DNA of 64,000 nucleotides from Chthonomonas sp. (GTDB lineage Bacteria; Armatimonadota; Fimbriimonadia; Fimbriimonadales; Fimbriimonadaceae). The number at the start of each line of letters is the position of its first letter. Within the stretch, counting starts at the first letter, position 1. The stretch spans positions 248,001 through 312,000 of the forward strand of contig JAEURR010000006.1 of NCBI GenBank assembly GCA_016788115.1, read 5' to 3'. The notes under the pieces were generated by a model. That model worked only from the letters and a program-made list of their open reading frames with translations, did not search any database and was not told the origin of the DNA. Made by a program: the position numbers and the translations under genes. Below are positions 41,162-50,527 of the stretch, in pieces.

Positions 41162-43165
41162 ATGCGCTGGCTCCGTGATCCCGAGTCTGTTCTCACTGCG
41201 ATCTGCGGCCTCGCGCTGGTGGTCGGTTTCTTCCCTGGTCTCGGGTGGATGCACTACGTGAGCGTCGCCGCTGGCGGATACTTCGCCACGATCGACGCGT
41301 GGGAGTCGATCCGCAAGCGAGACATCGACGTCCACCTCCTGATGATCCTGGCGGCTTTCGCGGCCGTCGCGATCGGTCACGCCTCGGACGGAGCGGCGCT
41401 ACTCTTCCTCTTTAGCCTCAGCGCAACCCTGGAGCACATGACGATGGCCAAGACCAAGAATGCCATCGAGGCGCTCATGCGGCTCAAGCCTGAGTCCGCG
41501 ATCCGGGTTACCGCAGACGGAGATGAAACGATCCCGGCCGAGCGGCTGGTCGTTGGCGATCAGGTCCGAGTACTCGCCTTTCAGCAGGTCCCCGCAGACG
41601 GGACTCTGCTAACTGTGAATGCGACGCTCGATGAGAGCGCGATGACGGGCGAATCGAAGCCAGTGGAGCGCTCGACCGGCGAGCCGATCTTGGCGGGCAC
41701 TCAGAATCTCGACTCGATGCTGGTACTGCAAGTCACGGCCGCGCCCGGCGACAGCACTCTTGAGCGGATCGTGGCGCTCGTCGCCGATGCCCAAGAGAAC
41801 AAAGCGAGCGGCGAACGGGTGAGTCAGTGGTTCGGCAAGCGGTACACGATTTTCGTGCTCGTCCTCTTCGCGCTGGCGTTGGTCGCCCGACTCGCATTCG
41901 GCGTCCCGTTCACCTCGGCCCTGTACTCTGCGCTGATCTTGCTGGTCGCGCTCAGCCCGTGCGCACTCGTGATCTCCACTCCCGCGTCAACGCTCAGTGC
42001 GCTCGCCTTTGCCGCACGTCGCGGAATCCTCGTCCGGGGCGGCGAGTTCATCGAACGGGCAGGAATGGTGGACATGGTCGCTCTCGACAAAACCGGCACC
42101 CTCACCGAAGGAAAGCCGCAATTGGTCGAAGTCTGCGTAGGCGAACGCGCGGCAACCAGCTCCTGCGCCAGAGTCCCTGCCGCAGTGGGCGGCGGCTGCG
42201 GACCCGACTGCCCGACATGTATGGGCATTCGGTGCTGGCACGCTGGAGACGACATAAACGAGCTAGCCCGCGAATCGCTCCGGCGAGCCGCTTCCGCCGA
42301 GATTTTCTCCACCCACCCCATCGCCCAGGCGATCGTCGTGGCGGCGCGGAATCAGGCGATCGAGCCCCCGGTCGCAACCACCCACGTGGCCGTCGCTGGC
42401 ATGGGCATTGTCGCGGAAGTCGAAGGCGTCCAAGTGCGCATCGGCCAGCAGAAGTTCTTCGAAGGCGAAGCGGACAACCTCCCGACCGCATTTCGCGATC
42501 ACGTGACCGAAATGCAGGGCCGGGGCCTTACGGCTGTCCTCATGGAATGCGATGGGGGTTGGACCGCGTTTGGCATGCAAGACACGCCTCGGCCCACGGC
42601 CGCCAAGTTCGTTTCCGACTTGCGAGAATCGGGCATCCGCGATGTGGTGATGCTCACCGGAGACAACGCCATGACTGCGGCGGCCGTCGCTTCGCAGGTC
42701 GGTATTGAACGATTCTCGGCATCGATGACCCCCGCCGACAAAGCCACCAACGTCCAGCAGTGGACCCAGCAGAAGCGCGAAGTCATGATGATCGGCGATG
42801 GCGTGAACGACGCGCCGGCACTCGCCACAGCCCAGATCGGGGTCGCCATGGGTGGCCTGGGCAGCGATGTTGCGATGAACGCGGCCGACGTGGTCTTGGT
42901 CCAAGATCGCATTGAGCGAATCCCCGAACTCATCCGCCTCGGTTCGATGGCCAACCGCATTATCCGCTGGAACCTGGTCTTCGCAGGCGGCATGATCGTG
43001 TTTCTGTCGGTGCTGTCTTTCGTCTGGCCCGCCATCCCGTACCTGAGTACGCTTTCCAAGGAGATGCCATTGCCGCTCGCCGTGATTGGTCACGAAGGTT
43101 CGACCGTGCTGGTCATCTTGAACGGTCTTCGACTGCTGCGGGGTCCTGCCCCGCTACGCTCCTAA
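41162..43165 (+). CDS. Heavy-metal translocating P1B-type ATPase with Cys-rich insert
   Basis: 667 residues. Membrane metal site SPC (265-267), phosphorylation motif DKTGT (Asp309), HP motif (385-386) and hinge GDGVNDAP are all present. With SPC and no N-terminal HMA domain it is closest to the Zn/Cd/Pb (P1B-2) group. Just after the phosphorylation site there is an unusual insert with Cys at 325, 335, 346, 350, 353 and 358 plus His360, ending CGPDCPTCMGIRCWH. It may bind the transported or a sensed metal. It lies 18 nt before gatB. Confidence 0.93.
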   Translation: MRWLRDPESVLTAICGLALVVGFFPGLGWMHYVSVAAGGYFATIDAWESIRKRDIDVHLLMILAAFAAVAIGHASDGAALLFLFSLSATLEHMTMAKTKNAIEALMRLKPESAIRVTADGDETIPAERLVVGDQVRVLAFQQVPADGTLLTVNATLDESAMTGESKPVERSTGEPILAGTQNLDSMLVLQVTAAPGDSTLERIVALVADAQENKASGERVSQWFGKRYTIFVLVLFALALVARLAFGVPFTSALYSALILLVALSPCALVISTPASTLSALAFAARRGILVRGGEFIERAGMVDMVALDKTGTLTEGKPQLVEVCVGERAATSSCARVPAAVGGGCGPDCPTCMGIRCWHAGDDINELARESLRRAASAEIFSTHPIAQAIVVAARNQAIEPPVATTHVAVAGMGIVAEVEGVQVRIGQQKFFEGEADNLPTAFRDHVTEMQGRGLTAVLMECDGGWTAFGMQDTPRPTAAKFVSDLRESGIRDVVMLTGDNAMTAAAVASQVGIERFSASMTPADKATNVQQWTQQKREVMMIGDGVNDAPALATAQIGVAMGGLGSDVAMNAADVVLVQDRIERIPELIRLGSMANRIIRWNLVFAGGMIVFLSVLSFVWPAIPYLSTLSKEMPLPLAVIGHEGSTVLVILNGLRLLRGPAPLRS

Positions 43166-43183
43166 AGGTAAACTCGCGCACCG

Positions 43184-44653
43184 ATGGCGAACTACATCAC
43201 GAGCGTGGGCATGGAGGTTCACGCAGAGCTTCTGACCCGATCCAAGATGTTCTGCCGCTGCGTGGTGGCCTTTGGCGGAGAGCCCAATACGCGCGTCTGC
43301 CCGGTCTGTCTGGGCCTTCCAGGTGCACTTCCAGTCCCCAATCGACGCGCGATCGAGTTCGTGATCCGCACGGCCTTAGCCTTGAACTGCAGCGTGCCGC
43401 TGCGTTCGGTCTTCCACCGCAAGAACTATTTCTATCCGGACCTTCCGAAGGGGTACCAGGTCAGCCAGTACGGCGAGTTCAATCCGTTGGGTTACCACGG
43501 TTACTTGGACATCCCCGGTGAAGACGGCGGCACCAAGCGCATTCGCATCCGAAGAGTCCATCTGGAAGAAGACACCGGCAAACTCATGCACCTGCCGAGC
43601 GGCGGCAGCGGTGTGGACTACAACCGCGCTGGCGTCCCCCTCATGGAGGTGGTTACCGATTTCCCGCCCGACATCCATACCGGCGACGAAGCGAAAGAGT
43701 ACATGACCCAGCTCCGCAACATCCTCCTGTATCTAGATGTGTGCGATGGCCGGCTCGAAGAAGGATCGATGCGTTGCGAGCCGAACATCTCCGTTCGGCC
43801 CGACACTACGGACAAACTCGGAACCAAAACTGAGCTCAAGAATCTGAACAGCTTCCGCTCGGTGCAACTCGGCATCCAGTTCGAGACGCGTCGCCAAATC
43901 GCCGTGATCGAGGGTGGGGGGACCGTTCTCCAGGAGACGCGCGGCTGGAACGATGCGAACGAGACGAGTTTCAGCATGCGCGCCAAGGAGTCTGAGAACG
44001 ACTACCGCTACTTCGAGTGCCCCGACCTCGTTCCCATGCAGTTCACTGAGGAAGAGATCGAGCGGCTCCGCGCCGACCTGCCCGAGCTCCCGCTTGCAAA
44101 GATGCAGCGCTACCAGTCCAACTTGGGCCTCAGCAACTACGACGCCGGGGTGCTCGTCGCGGACAAGCACTGGGCGCGCTGGTTCGAGTCGGCAGTCGAT
44201 GTCGGTGGCGACCCGAAGCTCGTTTGCAACTGGATGAATGGGGACTTCGCGCGGCTGCTCAACGAGACTGGCCAAGTCGTCCACGAAGGCGACGATGCTC
44301 ACGCGCCGACCAAAGTGTCGCCCGCGCACCTAGTCGACCTCACACGACTCATTGCGAACGGCACCATCAGCGGCAAAACGGCCAAGGACGTCTTCAAAGA
44401 GACCTTTGAATCGGGAGAAATGCCGTCATCACTGGTCGAAAAGAAGGGCGCAACCCAGATTTCTGACCCCGACGCGATTGCCGCGCTCTGTCAGAAGGCG
44501 ATGGATGACAACGCGGATGTGGTCGCCAAGTACCGAGGCGGGCAGACGACGACGTTTGGCTTCCTCGTCGGCAAGGTCATGCGCGAGAGTCAGGGCCGCG
44601 CCAACGCGGCAATGGTCAATGACATCCTAAAGCGTAAGCTGGAGGAGCAGTGA
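43184..44653 (+). CDS. gatB: Aspartyl/glutamyl-tRNA amidotransferase subunit B
   Basis: 489 residues. The signature [18 protein letters not shown] and [28 protein letters not shown], and the C-terminal YqeY-like tail ([29 protein letters not shown]) are intact. It transfers amide nitrogen to misacylated Glu-tRNA(Gln)/Asp-tRNA(Asn). gatA and gatC are not in the window. The start codon ATG at 43184 lies 9 nt after TAAACT. The TPR gene overlaps its stop. Confidence 0.97.
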   Translation: MANYITSVGMEVHAELLTRSKMFCRCVVAFGGEPNTRVCPVCLGLPGALPVPNRRAIEFVIRTALALNCSVPLRSVFHRKNYFYPDLPKGYQVSQYGEFNPLGYHGYLDIPGEDGGTKRIRIRRVHLEEDTGKLMHLPSGGSGVDYNRAGVPLMEVVTDFPPDIHTGDEAKEYMTQLRNILLYLDVCDGRLEEGSMRCEPNISVRPDTTDKLGTKTELKNLNSFRSVQLGIQFETRRQIAVIEGGGTVLQETRGWNDANETSFSMRAKESENDYRYFECPDLVPMQFTEEEIERLRADLPELPLAKMQRYQSNLGLSNYDAGVLVADKHWARWFESAVDVGGDPKLVCNWMNGDFARLLNETGQVVHEGDDAHAPTKVSPAHLVDLTRLIANGTISGKTAKDVFKETFESGEMPSSLVEKKGATQISDPDAIAALCQKAMDDNADVVAKYRGGQTTTFGFLVGKVMRESQGRANAAMVNDILKRKLEEQ

Positions 44654-45246
44654 GAATCCAAACCCTCGGCGTGATGCTGCTCGTGGCCGGTGCATGGGGG
44701 CAAGAGCTGCCAAGCGGCCCGAGCATGAAGACAGCCCCCCGTATGGCGGTATCCCGCGTGGACCGCATCTTTGCCCGGGCCGATGAGTTCGTGGCCAGGC
44801 AGGCCGACCGCTGGTTCGATCAAGGCGACTTTCCTCGCGCCGCCCAGGCGTGCCGATTGCGCTCCTTCATGTACCCGGCGGACTACGACGCCGCCACCGA
44901 CTACGGCTGGCTGTTGGAAAGCATGAACCAGTTCGACTCTGCGCGGGACGCCTACCGTCGATTTCGCCTGGGAAACCCGTTGATGCCGGACCGCGCACTC
45001 GCGGAAGCTCAGTTCTGCTTCCTGCGGCTGAAGGACTACAAATCGGTCGTTGAACTGCTTGAGCCCGTGTTGAGCGAGAAACCGCACCCGAACAACTATC
45101 GGATCCTGGCCCGCAGCTATGAGAAGCTTGAGAACCTGAAGGACAGCCTGAGGGTGTACGAAAAGCTCATCAAGGACTTCCCCGGCGACGCCGCCGCAAA
45201 GCTCAATGCGGAGCGAATTCGAAAGAAACTACAACCAACGTCGTAA
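44650..45246 (+). CDS. Exported TPR-repeat protein
   Basis: 198 residues from a GTG overlapping the gatB stop (GTGA). [17 protein letters not shown] is a signal peptide. The rest is two to four tetratricopeptide units ([85 protein letters not shown]). It is probably a periplasmic scaffold. Coupling to gatB appears to be genome compaction rather than function. Confidence 0.85.
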   Translation: MRIQTLGVMLLVAGAWGQELPSGPSMKTAPRMAVSRVDRIFARADEFVARQADRWFDQGDFPRAAQACRLRSFMYPADYDAATDYGWLLESMNQFDSARDAYRRFRLGNPLMPDRALAEAQFCFLRLKDYKSVVELLEPVLSEKPHPNNYRILARSYEKLENLKDSLRVYEKLIKDFPGDAAAKLNAERIRKKLQPTS

Positions 45247-45253
45247 CGTTGCA

Positions 45254-45287
45254 TATAATGTAATCGCACTCCACCCTTGGAGTGCGA
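45254..45287 (+). promoter_or_regulatory. divIVA promoter with 5-prime hairpin
   Basis: TATAAT (45254-45259) is followed at the expected transcript start by a 10-bp hairpin TCGCACTCCA / TGGAGTGCGA (45264-45273, 45278-45287), loop CCCT. It precedes AGGAGG at about 45292-45297. It may stabilise the mRNA end. Confidence 0.55.
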
Positions 45288-45305
45288 CTCTAGGAGGAAC
45301 CAAGG

Positions 45306-45806
45306 ATGGATCGTCTTACTCCGCTCGAGATTGAGCGCATGGAATTTCCGCGACGTTTTCGTGGGCTTGACCCGCACTCGGTAGAGCTTGCATTGTCTCG
45401 CTGCTCCGAAGAGATTGCGCGGCTCAAGTCGGAACTTTCTGACTGCCGCGCTGAAAACCTTCGCCAAAAAGATCAAGTCGAGCTTTTCCTCACCCAAGAA
45501 TCGAGCCTTAAGGAAGCTTTGATCATGGCGCAGCGTGCCGCAGATGAGACCCGATCTCTTGCTCACCGCGAAGCCGATCTGATACGTGAAAAGGCTCTGG
45601 GACACGCTGCAGAGGTCCAGAAAGACGCGGAACTTGCAATCTTTCGTCTGAACTTTGAGGTTGATCGGCTGAAACGAGAGCGATCTCAGATTGTCAATCA
45701 GATCCGGCTCCTGCTGGAAGATCAGCTCCGTAGCCTTACCGCAGCAGAAGAGACCATCGCCAAGGGCGCAGTGACACTGGAGATCCAGGAACAGGTTGCC
45801 CAGTAA
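45306..45806 (+). CDS. DivIVA-domain coiled-coil protein
   Basis: 166 residues. The N-terminus LTPLEIERMEFPRRFRGLDPHSVELALSRCSEEI is the DivIVA membrane-curvature-binding start, followed by two long coiled coils (IARLKSELSDC ... and AIFRLNFEVDRLKRERSQIV). DivIVA proteins organise poles, septa or peptidoglycan synthesis. An AGGAGG ribosome-binding site stands 8 nt before the ATG. It overlaps the next gene by 11 nt. Confidence 0.92.
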   Translation: MDRLTPLEIERMEFPRRFRGLDPHSVELALSRCSEEIARLKSELSDCRAENLRQKDQVELFLTQESSLKEALIMAQRAADETRSLAHREADLIREKALGHAAEVQKDAELAIFRLNFEVDRLKRERSQIVNQIRLLLEDQLRSLTAAEETIAKGAVTLEIQEQVAQ

Positions 45807-46068
45807 CGCAATCCAAGTTCAGGTTCAATCCCGGTCCGCGCAGAGCAAGATCACCGTATCCGACGAAGGCAAGGTCAAGGTGTACGTGACCGCCGCGCCA
45901 ACCGATGGCGAAGCGAACGACGCAGTTCTGAAGCTGCTCGCGAAGCGGCTCGGCATCGCACCGTCGAGCCTGGCAATCCTCTCAGGACAGACGAGCCGAA
46001 CCAAGAAGATCGACCTGGGAGCGCTCACCGCAGAAGAAGCAACCCGTCGCGTCCGAGAATCATCGTAG
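45796..46068 (+). CDS. DUF167 (YggU) family protein
   Basis: 90 residues. VQVQSRSAQSKITVSDEGKVKVYVTAAPTDGEANDAVLKLLAKRLGIAPSSLAILSGQTSRTKKIDL follows the YggU/DUF167 pattern throughout. No biochemical function is established. It begins at TTG (45796) within the end of divIVA; no ATG or GTG exists further in at a family-like position. In many bacteria DUF167 sits near divIVA and ylm-type cell-division genes, as here. Confidence 0.88.
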   Translation: MPSNAIQVQVQSRSAQSKITVSDEGKVKVYVTAAPTDGEANDAVLKLLAKRLGIAPSSLAILSGQTSRTKKIDLGALTAEEATRRVRESS

Positions 46069-46073
46069 ACGTG

Positions 46074-46100
46074 GACGCAATTCCCATGGGGAATTGCGTC
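46074..46100 (+). terminator. Hairpin between DUF167 and FHA genes
   Basis: 12-bp perfect stem GACGCAATTCCC / GGGAATTGCGTC with a 3-nt loop ATG. No T-tract, so it may not terminate on its own. Confidence 0.45.
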
Positions 46101-46117
46101 TATGCTAAAGAAGCGCT

Positions 46118-46969
46118 ATGAACCCGGCAGAAACCACTCAAATGCTCAGCAGCGACCCCAATCGTACGATCATGGGCTCGGCACCGACCGTGAACGCGAC
46201 GATTACGATCAAGCCGGTGCAATGTCCGGTTTGCAAGACCTTCAACCCGATGGGGGTCATGTTCTGCGTTGAGTGCGGACTGATCTTTGACCGGGCTCTG
46301 GAGGGCGACGCCTTCGGCGCGCCTGCAATCCAGCTACCAGTTCTCATCGACTCCGCAGGACGCGAGCATCCGCTGCGCCCCGGCTCGAACTCCATCGGTC
46401 GCACCGGCGACGTGCTCGTAGAGGATTCGCGCGCCAGCCGTCAACATGCGCAAATCACTTTGGATGGCCAGACTCTCACCCTACAAGATCTAGGATCCAC
46501 CAACGGAACCAAACTCAACGACGAGAAGCTTCCTGCCCACGAGGACCGCGTCTTGAAGAGCGGCGACAAGATTTCTCTCGGCGGATATGAGATGACGGTG
46601 AGCATGCCCGGCGAATCGGCCAAGACTGCGGTCGGCCTATCGAACCGCACCGAAGCGCTCACCGCTGCCCCGACGGTTGATGCGACCGTCGCCTATCTCG
46701 TCACCGATGACCGCCGCGACCCGCTGTTACCAGGGGCGAACACGATCGGTCGTAAGTCGGAGAACTCGATTGCCATCCCTGATCCGCACGTCAGCGGTCG
46801 CCATGCGGAGATTCAGGTCAGCGACGGCGAGTTCACGCTCAAGGACCTGGGCAGCACGAACGGGACGTTTTTGAACGGGGCGAGGCTCGCAGCGGATCAG
46901 CCCATGAGGATCACGCCCGAGGACGAAATCCGGTTCGGCGAACGTGTGGTGAAATTGGAACTTGCCTAG
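46118..46969 (+). CDS. Protein with zinc ribbon and two FHA domains
   Basis: 283 residues. A short Thr-rich N-terminus (with potential phosphosites) is followed by a zinc ribbon (CPVCKTFNPMGVMFCVECG, residues 35-55). FHA domain 1 (NSIGRTGDVLVEDSRASRQHAQITL ... LQDLGSTNGTKLN) and FHA domain 2 (NTIGRKSENSIAIPDPHVSGRHAEIQV ... LKDLGSTNGTFLN) come next. FHA domains bind phosphothreonine peptides. No Ser/Thr kinase is in the window. The TATGCT at 46101-46106 lies 11 nt upstream. Confidence 0.92.
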   Translation: MNPAETTQMLSSDPNRTIMGSAPTVNATITIKPVQCPVCKTFNPMGVMFCVECGLIFDRALEGDAFGAPAIQLPVLIDSAGREHPLRPGSNSIGRTGDVLVEDSRASRQHAQITLDGQTLTLQDLGSTNGTKLNDEKLPAHEDRVLKSGDKISLGGYEMTVSMPGESAKTAVGLSNRTEALTAAPTVDATVAYLVTDDRRDPLLPGANTIGRKSENSIAIPDPHVSGRHAEIQVSDGEFTLKDLGSTNGTFLNGARLAADQPMRITPEDEIRFGERVVKLELA

Positions 46970-48027
46970 GCGAGATTCGTGCGCCGCTCAATCGTTCCCG
47001 GCCAGCGGAAAGCGTGTTTGAACGCGTTCTGCCGGCAGATCTCCATCTCCTTGAAATCGATCACCCCGTGGGTAAGCAGACGCTCAAACTCAAGCGGCAG
47101 TCGCACCCCATGGAACGCTGAATTGTCTGTGCAAATGGCAATATCGACCCCAACATCGAAGCATTGTTGAAAAACAGTGCGTAGTTCTCCGTAACTCTTC
47201 AAAGTTCCGGTTCGAAAATACGTGGTTGGGCACAATTCTAGGCACTGCTTCCTCCGCGCCAGCTGCGGCAGTAGCTTTGGCATACGCAACGGGATCTGGA
47301 GCCCGTGACCGATGCGATCACAATAGGGCAGTAGGTCGGGGAACATCGCGCCCGCCGTCTCGAAGAGGTGGCACGTGACCCTTAATCCTTTGGTCTCCTT
47401 AGCATATTTCAGACAAGCAGTGAGATCCTCGATGTTGTCGAAATATGCTTCGTCCGGACCCGCCAAGTCGATCGCCGCAACCTCACCCTTTAATTCGGCA
47501 GCCAAATCAACGATGTTCATGTTCACGCTCTTGGGCAACCGAGAGTCCATGCACAGAATCTGGGTGAACTGAATTGGGTACTCGCGGTGAGTCGCAGCCG
47601 CAGCAGCCGCGACGGTCTGCACCACCTCGACCATCAGTTGCCGTGCGTCTGCCTCATGCGTTTTCTTCGGGATCCGAAAGAACGGATTGTAGCGAAGTTC
47701 CAGATAATCGATGTGCTCGAAGACGTAACATCCCCGCAGCAAGCGATTCACCATGTAGGCGATACTGTCAATCCCTTGCAGAGGTTCGACCAGTTTGTGC
47801 GCTTCTAGATATTTGGTTAACGAATCACTTGGGCGTGTCAGTCGCCGTTCCCACTTTTCATAAGTAGGGTACTTGCGCAGGATCTCCACGGCGTGCGCGG
47901 TTCGTTCGGCATCCGTACGAGCTTGCCGTGCCTTCTGCATGAACGAGTAGAGAATTCGCGGAAGAACAGCACCACCCAAGTGAAGGTGGAGTTCAGCGTA
48001 AGTCCGGGATCCGGTATGCATCGCCAT
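46966..48027 (-). CDS. Adenosine deaminase-like amidohydrolase
   Basis: About 353 residues (357 from ATG 48039). Zinc histidines in AELHLHLGGA, catalytic HxxE in CHLFE, histidine in RIGHG and Asp in ICTDNSAFHG follow the adenosine deaminase family. The HAGE motif is replaced by HLFE, so the substrate may differ. A TAGAAT box overlaps the first ATG (48038-48043), which favours the ATG at 48027. It shares its stop with the convergent FHA gene. Confidence 0.82.
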   Translation of the reverse strand: MAMHTGSRTYAELHLHLGGAVLPRILYSFMQKARQARTDAERTAHAVEILRKYPTYEKWERRLTRPSDSLTKYLEAHKLVEPLQGIDSIAYMVNRLLRGCYVFEHIDYLELRYNPFFRIPKKTHEADARQLMVEVVQTVAAAAAATHREYPIQFTQILCMDSRLPKSVNMNIVDLAAELKGEVAAIDLAGPDEAYFDNIEDLTACLKYAKETKGLRVTCHLFETAGAMFPDLLPYCDRIGHGLQIPLRMPKLLPQLARRKQCLELCPTTYFRTGTLKSYGELRTVFQQCFDVGVDIAICTDNSAFHGVRLPLEFERLLTHGVIDFKEMEICRQNAFKHAFRWPGTIERRTNLA

Positions 48028-48061
48028 CCGTTCCAGCATTCTAACTCATCATCAACCGGTG

Positions 48062-48067
48062 TAATAT
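48062..48067 (+). promoter_or_regulatory. -10 box of the GyrI-like gene (leaderless type)
   Basis: TAATAT ends exactly 6 nt before the ATG at 48074, with CTCGCG between them. Confidence 0.5.
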
Positions 48068-48073
48068 CTCGCG

Positions 48074-48559
48074 ATGGACGTCGAACTGGTCAAGATGCCT
48101 CCCCTACGGCTTTTCGCCATCCGCCATATCGGGCCGTACCCACAGATCGGAAAAGCTTTCACCAAGCTCTTTCAAGCGGTCGAGGGTCGGAACATCAAGC
48201 AGGGCGATGTGCTCGGCGTCTACCACGATAATCCGCTGGAAGGCGACCCCGCGGCACTTCGTAGCGATGCAGCCCTCGTCCTCGGCGACGATGTCGCCAT
48301 GCCTCAGACGAATCCCAACCCGCTAGATGGCGAATTGCATGGCTACCTCATCGACGAGGACCTGTACGCGCGGGTCTTGCATGTCGGTTCGTACGAAGGG
48401 CTTCCCCAGGCCTGGATGAACCTTGGCCATTGGTTTGCTACGAACAACCGCACGATGTCGGATACGGGTGCGTGTTTCGAGCGCTATCTGAACGACATCT
48501 GCGAAACCCCCGAGGCGGAACTTCGTACCGAGATCTACATCAGCATCGTGCCAGAGTAA
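48074..48559 (+). CDS. GyrI-like small-molecule-binding domain protein
   Basis: 161 residues. It matches the GyrI/Rob C-terminal (AraC effector-binding) fold: MDVELVKMPPLRLFAIRHIGPYPQIGKAF, AALVLGDDVAMP, ARVLHVGSYEGLPQAWMNL, CFERYLND and RTEIYISIVPE at the end. No DNA-binding domain is attached. Such proteins sequester or hydrolyse drugs and other small molecules. It precedes metX by 18 nt. Confidence 0.88.
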   Translation: MDVELVKMPPLRLFAIRHIGPYPQIGKAFTKLFQAVEGRNIKQGDVLGVYHDNPLEGDPAALRSDAALVLGDDVAMPQTNPNPLDGELHGYLIDEDLYARVLHVGSYEGLPQAWMNLGHWFATNNRTMSDTGACFERYLNDICETPEAELRTEIYISIVPE

Positions 48560-48577
48560 GGGTAAATTCTAGTTCCG

Positions 48578-49636
48578 TTGAAGTTGGACGAGAGACTTTT
48601 TCAAGAAGAGGCGACGTACGCGGCGATCGAGCAACAGCTGCCGACGGCCTCCGTGGGACCTCTTACCCTAGAATCGGGCGTCCAACTGGACGAGGTTGAG
48701 ATCGTCTACCAAACCTGGGGAGCGCTGGCACCCCAAGCGGACAATGCAATCCTCGTTTGCCATGCCCTCAGCGGCGATAGCGATGCCGCCAGCTGGTGGT
48801 CTCGCATCGTAGGCACCGGCCGTGCACTCGATCCCGATCGCTACTTCATCATCGGCACCAACGTACTGGGCGGTTGCCGAGGCTCGACCGGCCCCCTCAG
48901 CATGAATCCTGCAACGGGCAGGCCCTACGGCGGCGAATTCCCTGCCATCACCATCGGAGACATGGTCACCGCCCAGCAACGGCTTATGCAGACGCTGGGG
49001 ATCGACTGCCCGCTGCTCGTTTGCGGGGGAAGCATGGGCGGTATGCAGGCGCTGGAGTGGGCGCGTCGCGACGCAACCAAGAGCGTATGGCTCACTGCCT
49101 CGTGCGCCCGTCACAATGCCATGCAGATCGCCTTCAACGAGGTTGCTCGCCAGGCCATCTTTGCCGACCCTAAGTTCAACAACGGGCATTACAACCCCGA
49201 TGACGCTCCCAATGCCGGGCTCGCCGTGGCACGCATGATCGGCCACATTTCGTACCTCAGTGCGGACTCCTTCGAGCACAAGTTTGGGCGTCAACGCCAA
49301 GCAGATGCTCCCGAGCTCTTCCAAGTCGAGAGCTACCTTCGCTACCAGGGCAGGAAGTTCACAGGCCGATTCGATGCCAATAGCCTCATCGCGCTTACGC
49401 GTGCGATCGATACCTACTCCTGCGATTCGCTGGCCGGAAGCACGGCGCGATGCCTCTGGACCGCATTCAGTTCTGACTGGCTGTATCTACCCAGCCAAAG
49501 CGAAGAGCTCCACGCCATGGCCCTAGCGGCCGAGCTCGAGAGCCATCTAGAGGTCATCGACCTGCCGTTCGGTCACGATTCGTTCCTTTTGGACGACCAA
49601 GTTCAGGCGGCTCGGGTCACCGAGTTCCTGGGCTAA
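48578..49636 (+). CDS. metX: Homoserine O-acetyltransferase
   Basis: 352 residues, TTG start. Alpha/beta-hydrolase acyltransferase with nucleophile Ser152 in GGSMGGMQ, LSMNPATGRPYGGEFP, and the C-terminal Asp and His (PFGHDSF). It acylates homoserine for the metY product at 22.5 kb; the acyl group (acetyl or succinyl) is not certain from sequence. It shares its stop codon region (4-nt overlap) with the convergent esterase. Confidence 0.94.
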   Translation: MKLDERLFQEEATYAAIEQQLPTASVGPLTLESGVQLDEVEIVYQTWGALAPQADNAILVCHALSGDSDAASWWSRIVGTGRALDPDRYFIIGTNVLGGCRGSTGPLSMNPATGRPYGGEFPAITIGDMVTAQQRLMQTLGIDCPLLVCGGSMGGMQALEWARRDATKSVWLTASCARHNAMQIAFNEVARQAIFADPKFNNGHYNPDDAPNAGLAVARMIGHISYLSADSFEHKFGRQRQADAPELFQVESYLRYQGRKFTGRFDANSLIALTRAIDTYSCDSLAGSTARCLWTAFSSDWLYLPSQSEELHAMALAAELESHLEVIDLPFGHDSFLLDDQVQAARVTEFLG

Positions 49637-50481
49637 CGGCGACCGTACATCCACATCAGAAAGCTGGGGAACCGCTGCGCCCACGCCCGCTCGTTATGCT
49701 GCGCCCCCTTGTCAATCACGACGGTCACGTTCTCACCCATTTTCCAACCGCGCGCAACAAACGCTTGGCCGAGCCCCTTCGCGGCCGCTTCCGCCTCAGG
49801 GGCTTCTTGAGTCCCCATGTCGATCCAGAACCGGCTGGCAAACGCGCGAGGCAACGCCGCTACCCTTCGAGTCATGGCCCCGCCACCCACCCACAGCGAT
49901 GGGGAGAAGACTCCTATGCGATCAAACACCTCGGGGTGCGCGAGCCCCAGGTGGAGACTGATGATGCCGCCAAAGGACGACCCGCAGACGCCGACTTTGC
50001 CCGGCGCAACGCGGTAGGTCTTCTTGATAAAGGGCAACACTTCGCCGATGAGGAACGCCGCGTACTGATCGGCCTTGCCGCCCATCTTCTGCCCACCGCC
50101 CGCACGGATCTCCAGCGGCAAGTACTCGTTGCCGCGGTCCATGCCCGCGTTGTCCACACCCACGATGATGATCGGCTCGATCAGCCCAGCCTCGATCAGC
50201 GAGGTAGCGGTCTCGTCGGCCCTCCATTCTTGGTTTGGGATAAAGCTACGCATGCCGTCGAAGATGTTCTGACCGTCGTGCATCAGGAGCACCCGGTAGC
50301 GCCGCTTGGGGGATGCGTCGTAGCCTGGAGGCAGGTACACCGTCACCTGGCGTTTGTTCCCTAGGGACTTTGATTCGAAGTCCGGGTGCACCCGGATGTC
50401 TCCAGTCAAGCTGGTCACGCGGGTCTGGGCCCAAGTAAGCGAAACTGTGAGCCCGAAGAGGCCGAACATAAGCTTCCGCAT
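49633..50481 (-). CDS. Exported alpha/beta-hydrolase esterase (Fes/IroE-like)
   Basis: 282 residues from the ATG at 50481. Signal peptide MRKLMFGLFGLTVSLTWA. Core elements are YRVLLMHDGQNIFDG, nucleophile Ser in CGSSFGG, and C-terminal His in GAQHNERAW. These are typical of the putative esterase family that includes enterobactin esterase-like proteins and carbohydrate esterases. TAGCCT lies 7 nt upstream without a Shine-Dalgarno. An upstream in-frame extension is antisense to ppx and rejected. Confidence 0.88.
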   Translation of the reverse strand: MRKLMFGLFGLTVSLTWAQTRVTSLTGDIRVHPDFESKSLGNKRQVTVYLPPGYDASPKRRYRVLLMHDGQNIFDGMRSFIPNQEWRADETATSLIEAGLIEPIIIVGVDNAGMDRGNEYLPLEIRAGGGQKMGGKADQYAAFLIGEVLPFIKKTYRVAPGKVGVCGSSFGGIISLHLGLAHPEVFDRIGVFSPSLWVGGGAMTRRVAALPRAFASRFWIDMGTQEAPEAEAAAKGLGQAFVARGWKMGENVTVVIDKGAQHNERAWAQRFPSFLMWMYGRR

Positions 50482-50488
50482 TAGTCTC

Positions 50489-50494
50489 AGGCTA
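50489..50494 (-). promoter_or_regulatory. -10 box of the esterase gene (near-leaderless)
   Basis: TAGCCT on the minus strand ends 7 nt before the esterase ATG at 50481. Confidence 0.4.
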
Positions 50495-50527
50495 CCCGAG
50501 GTTGGGCCGTGCCATACTCCACCGGGA

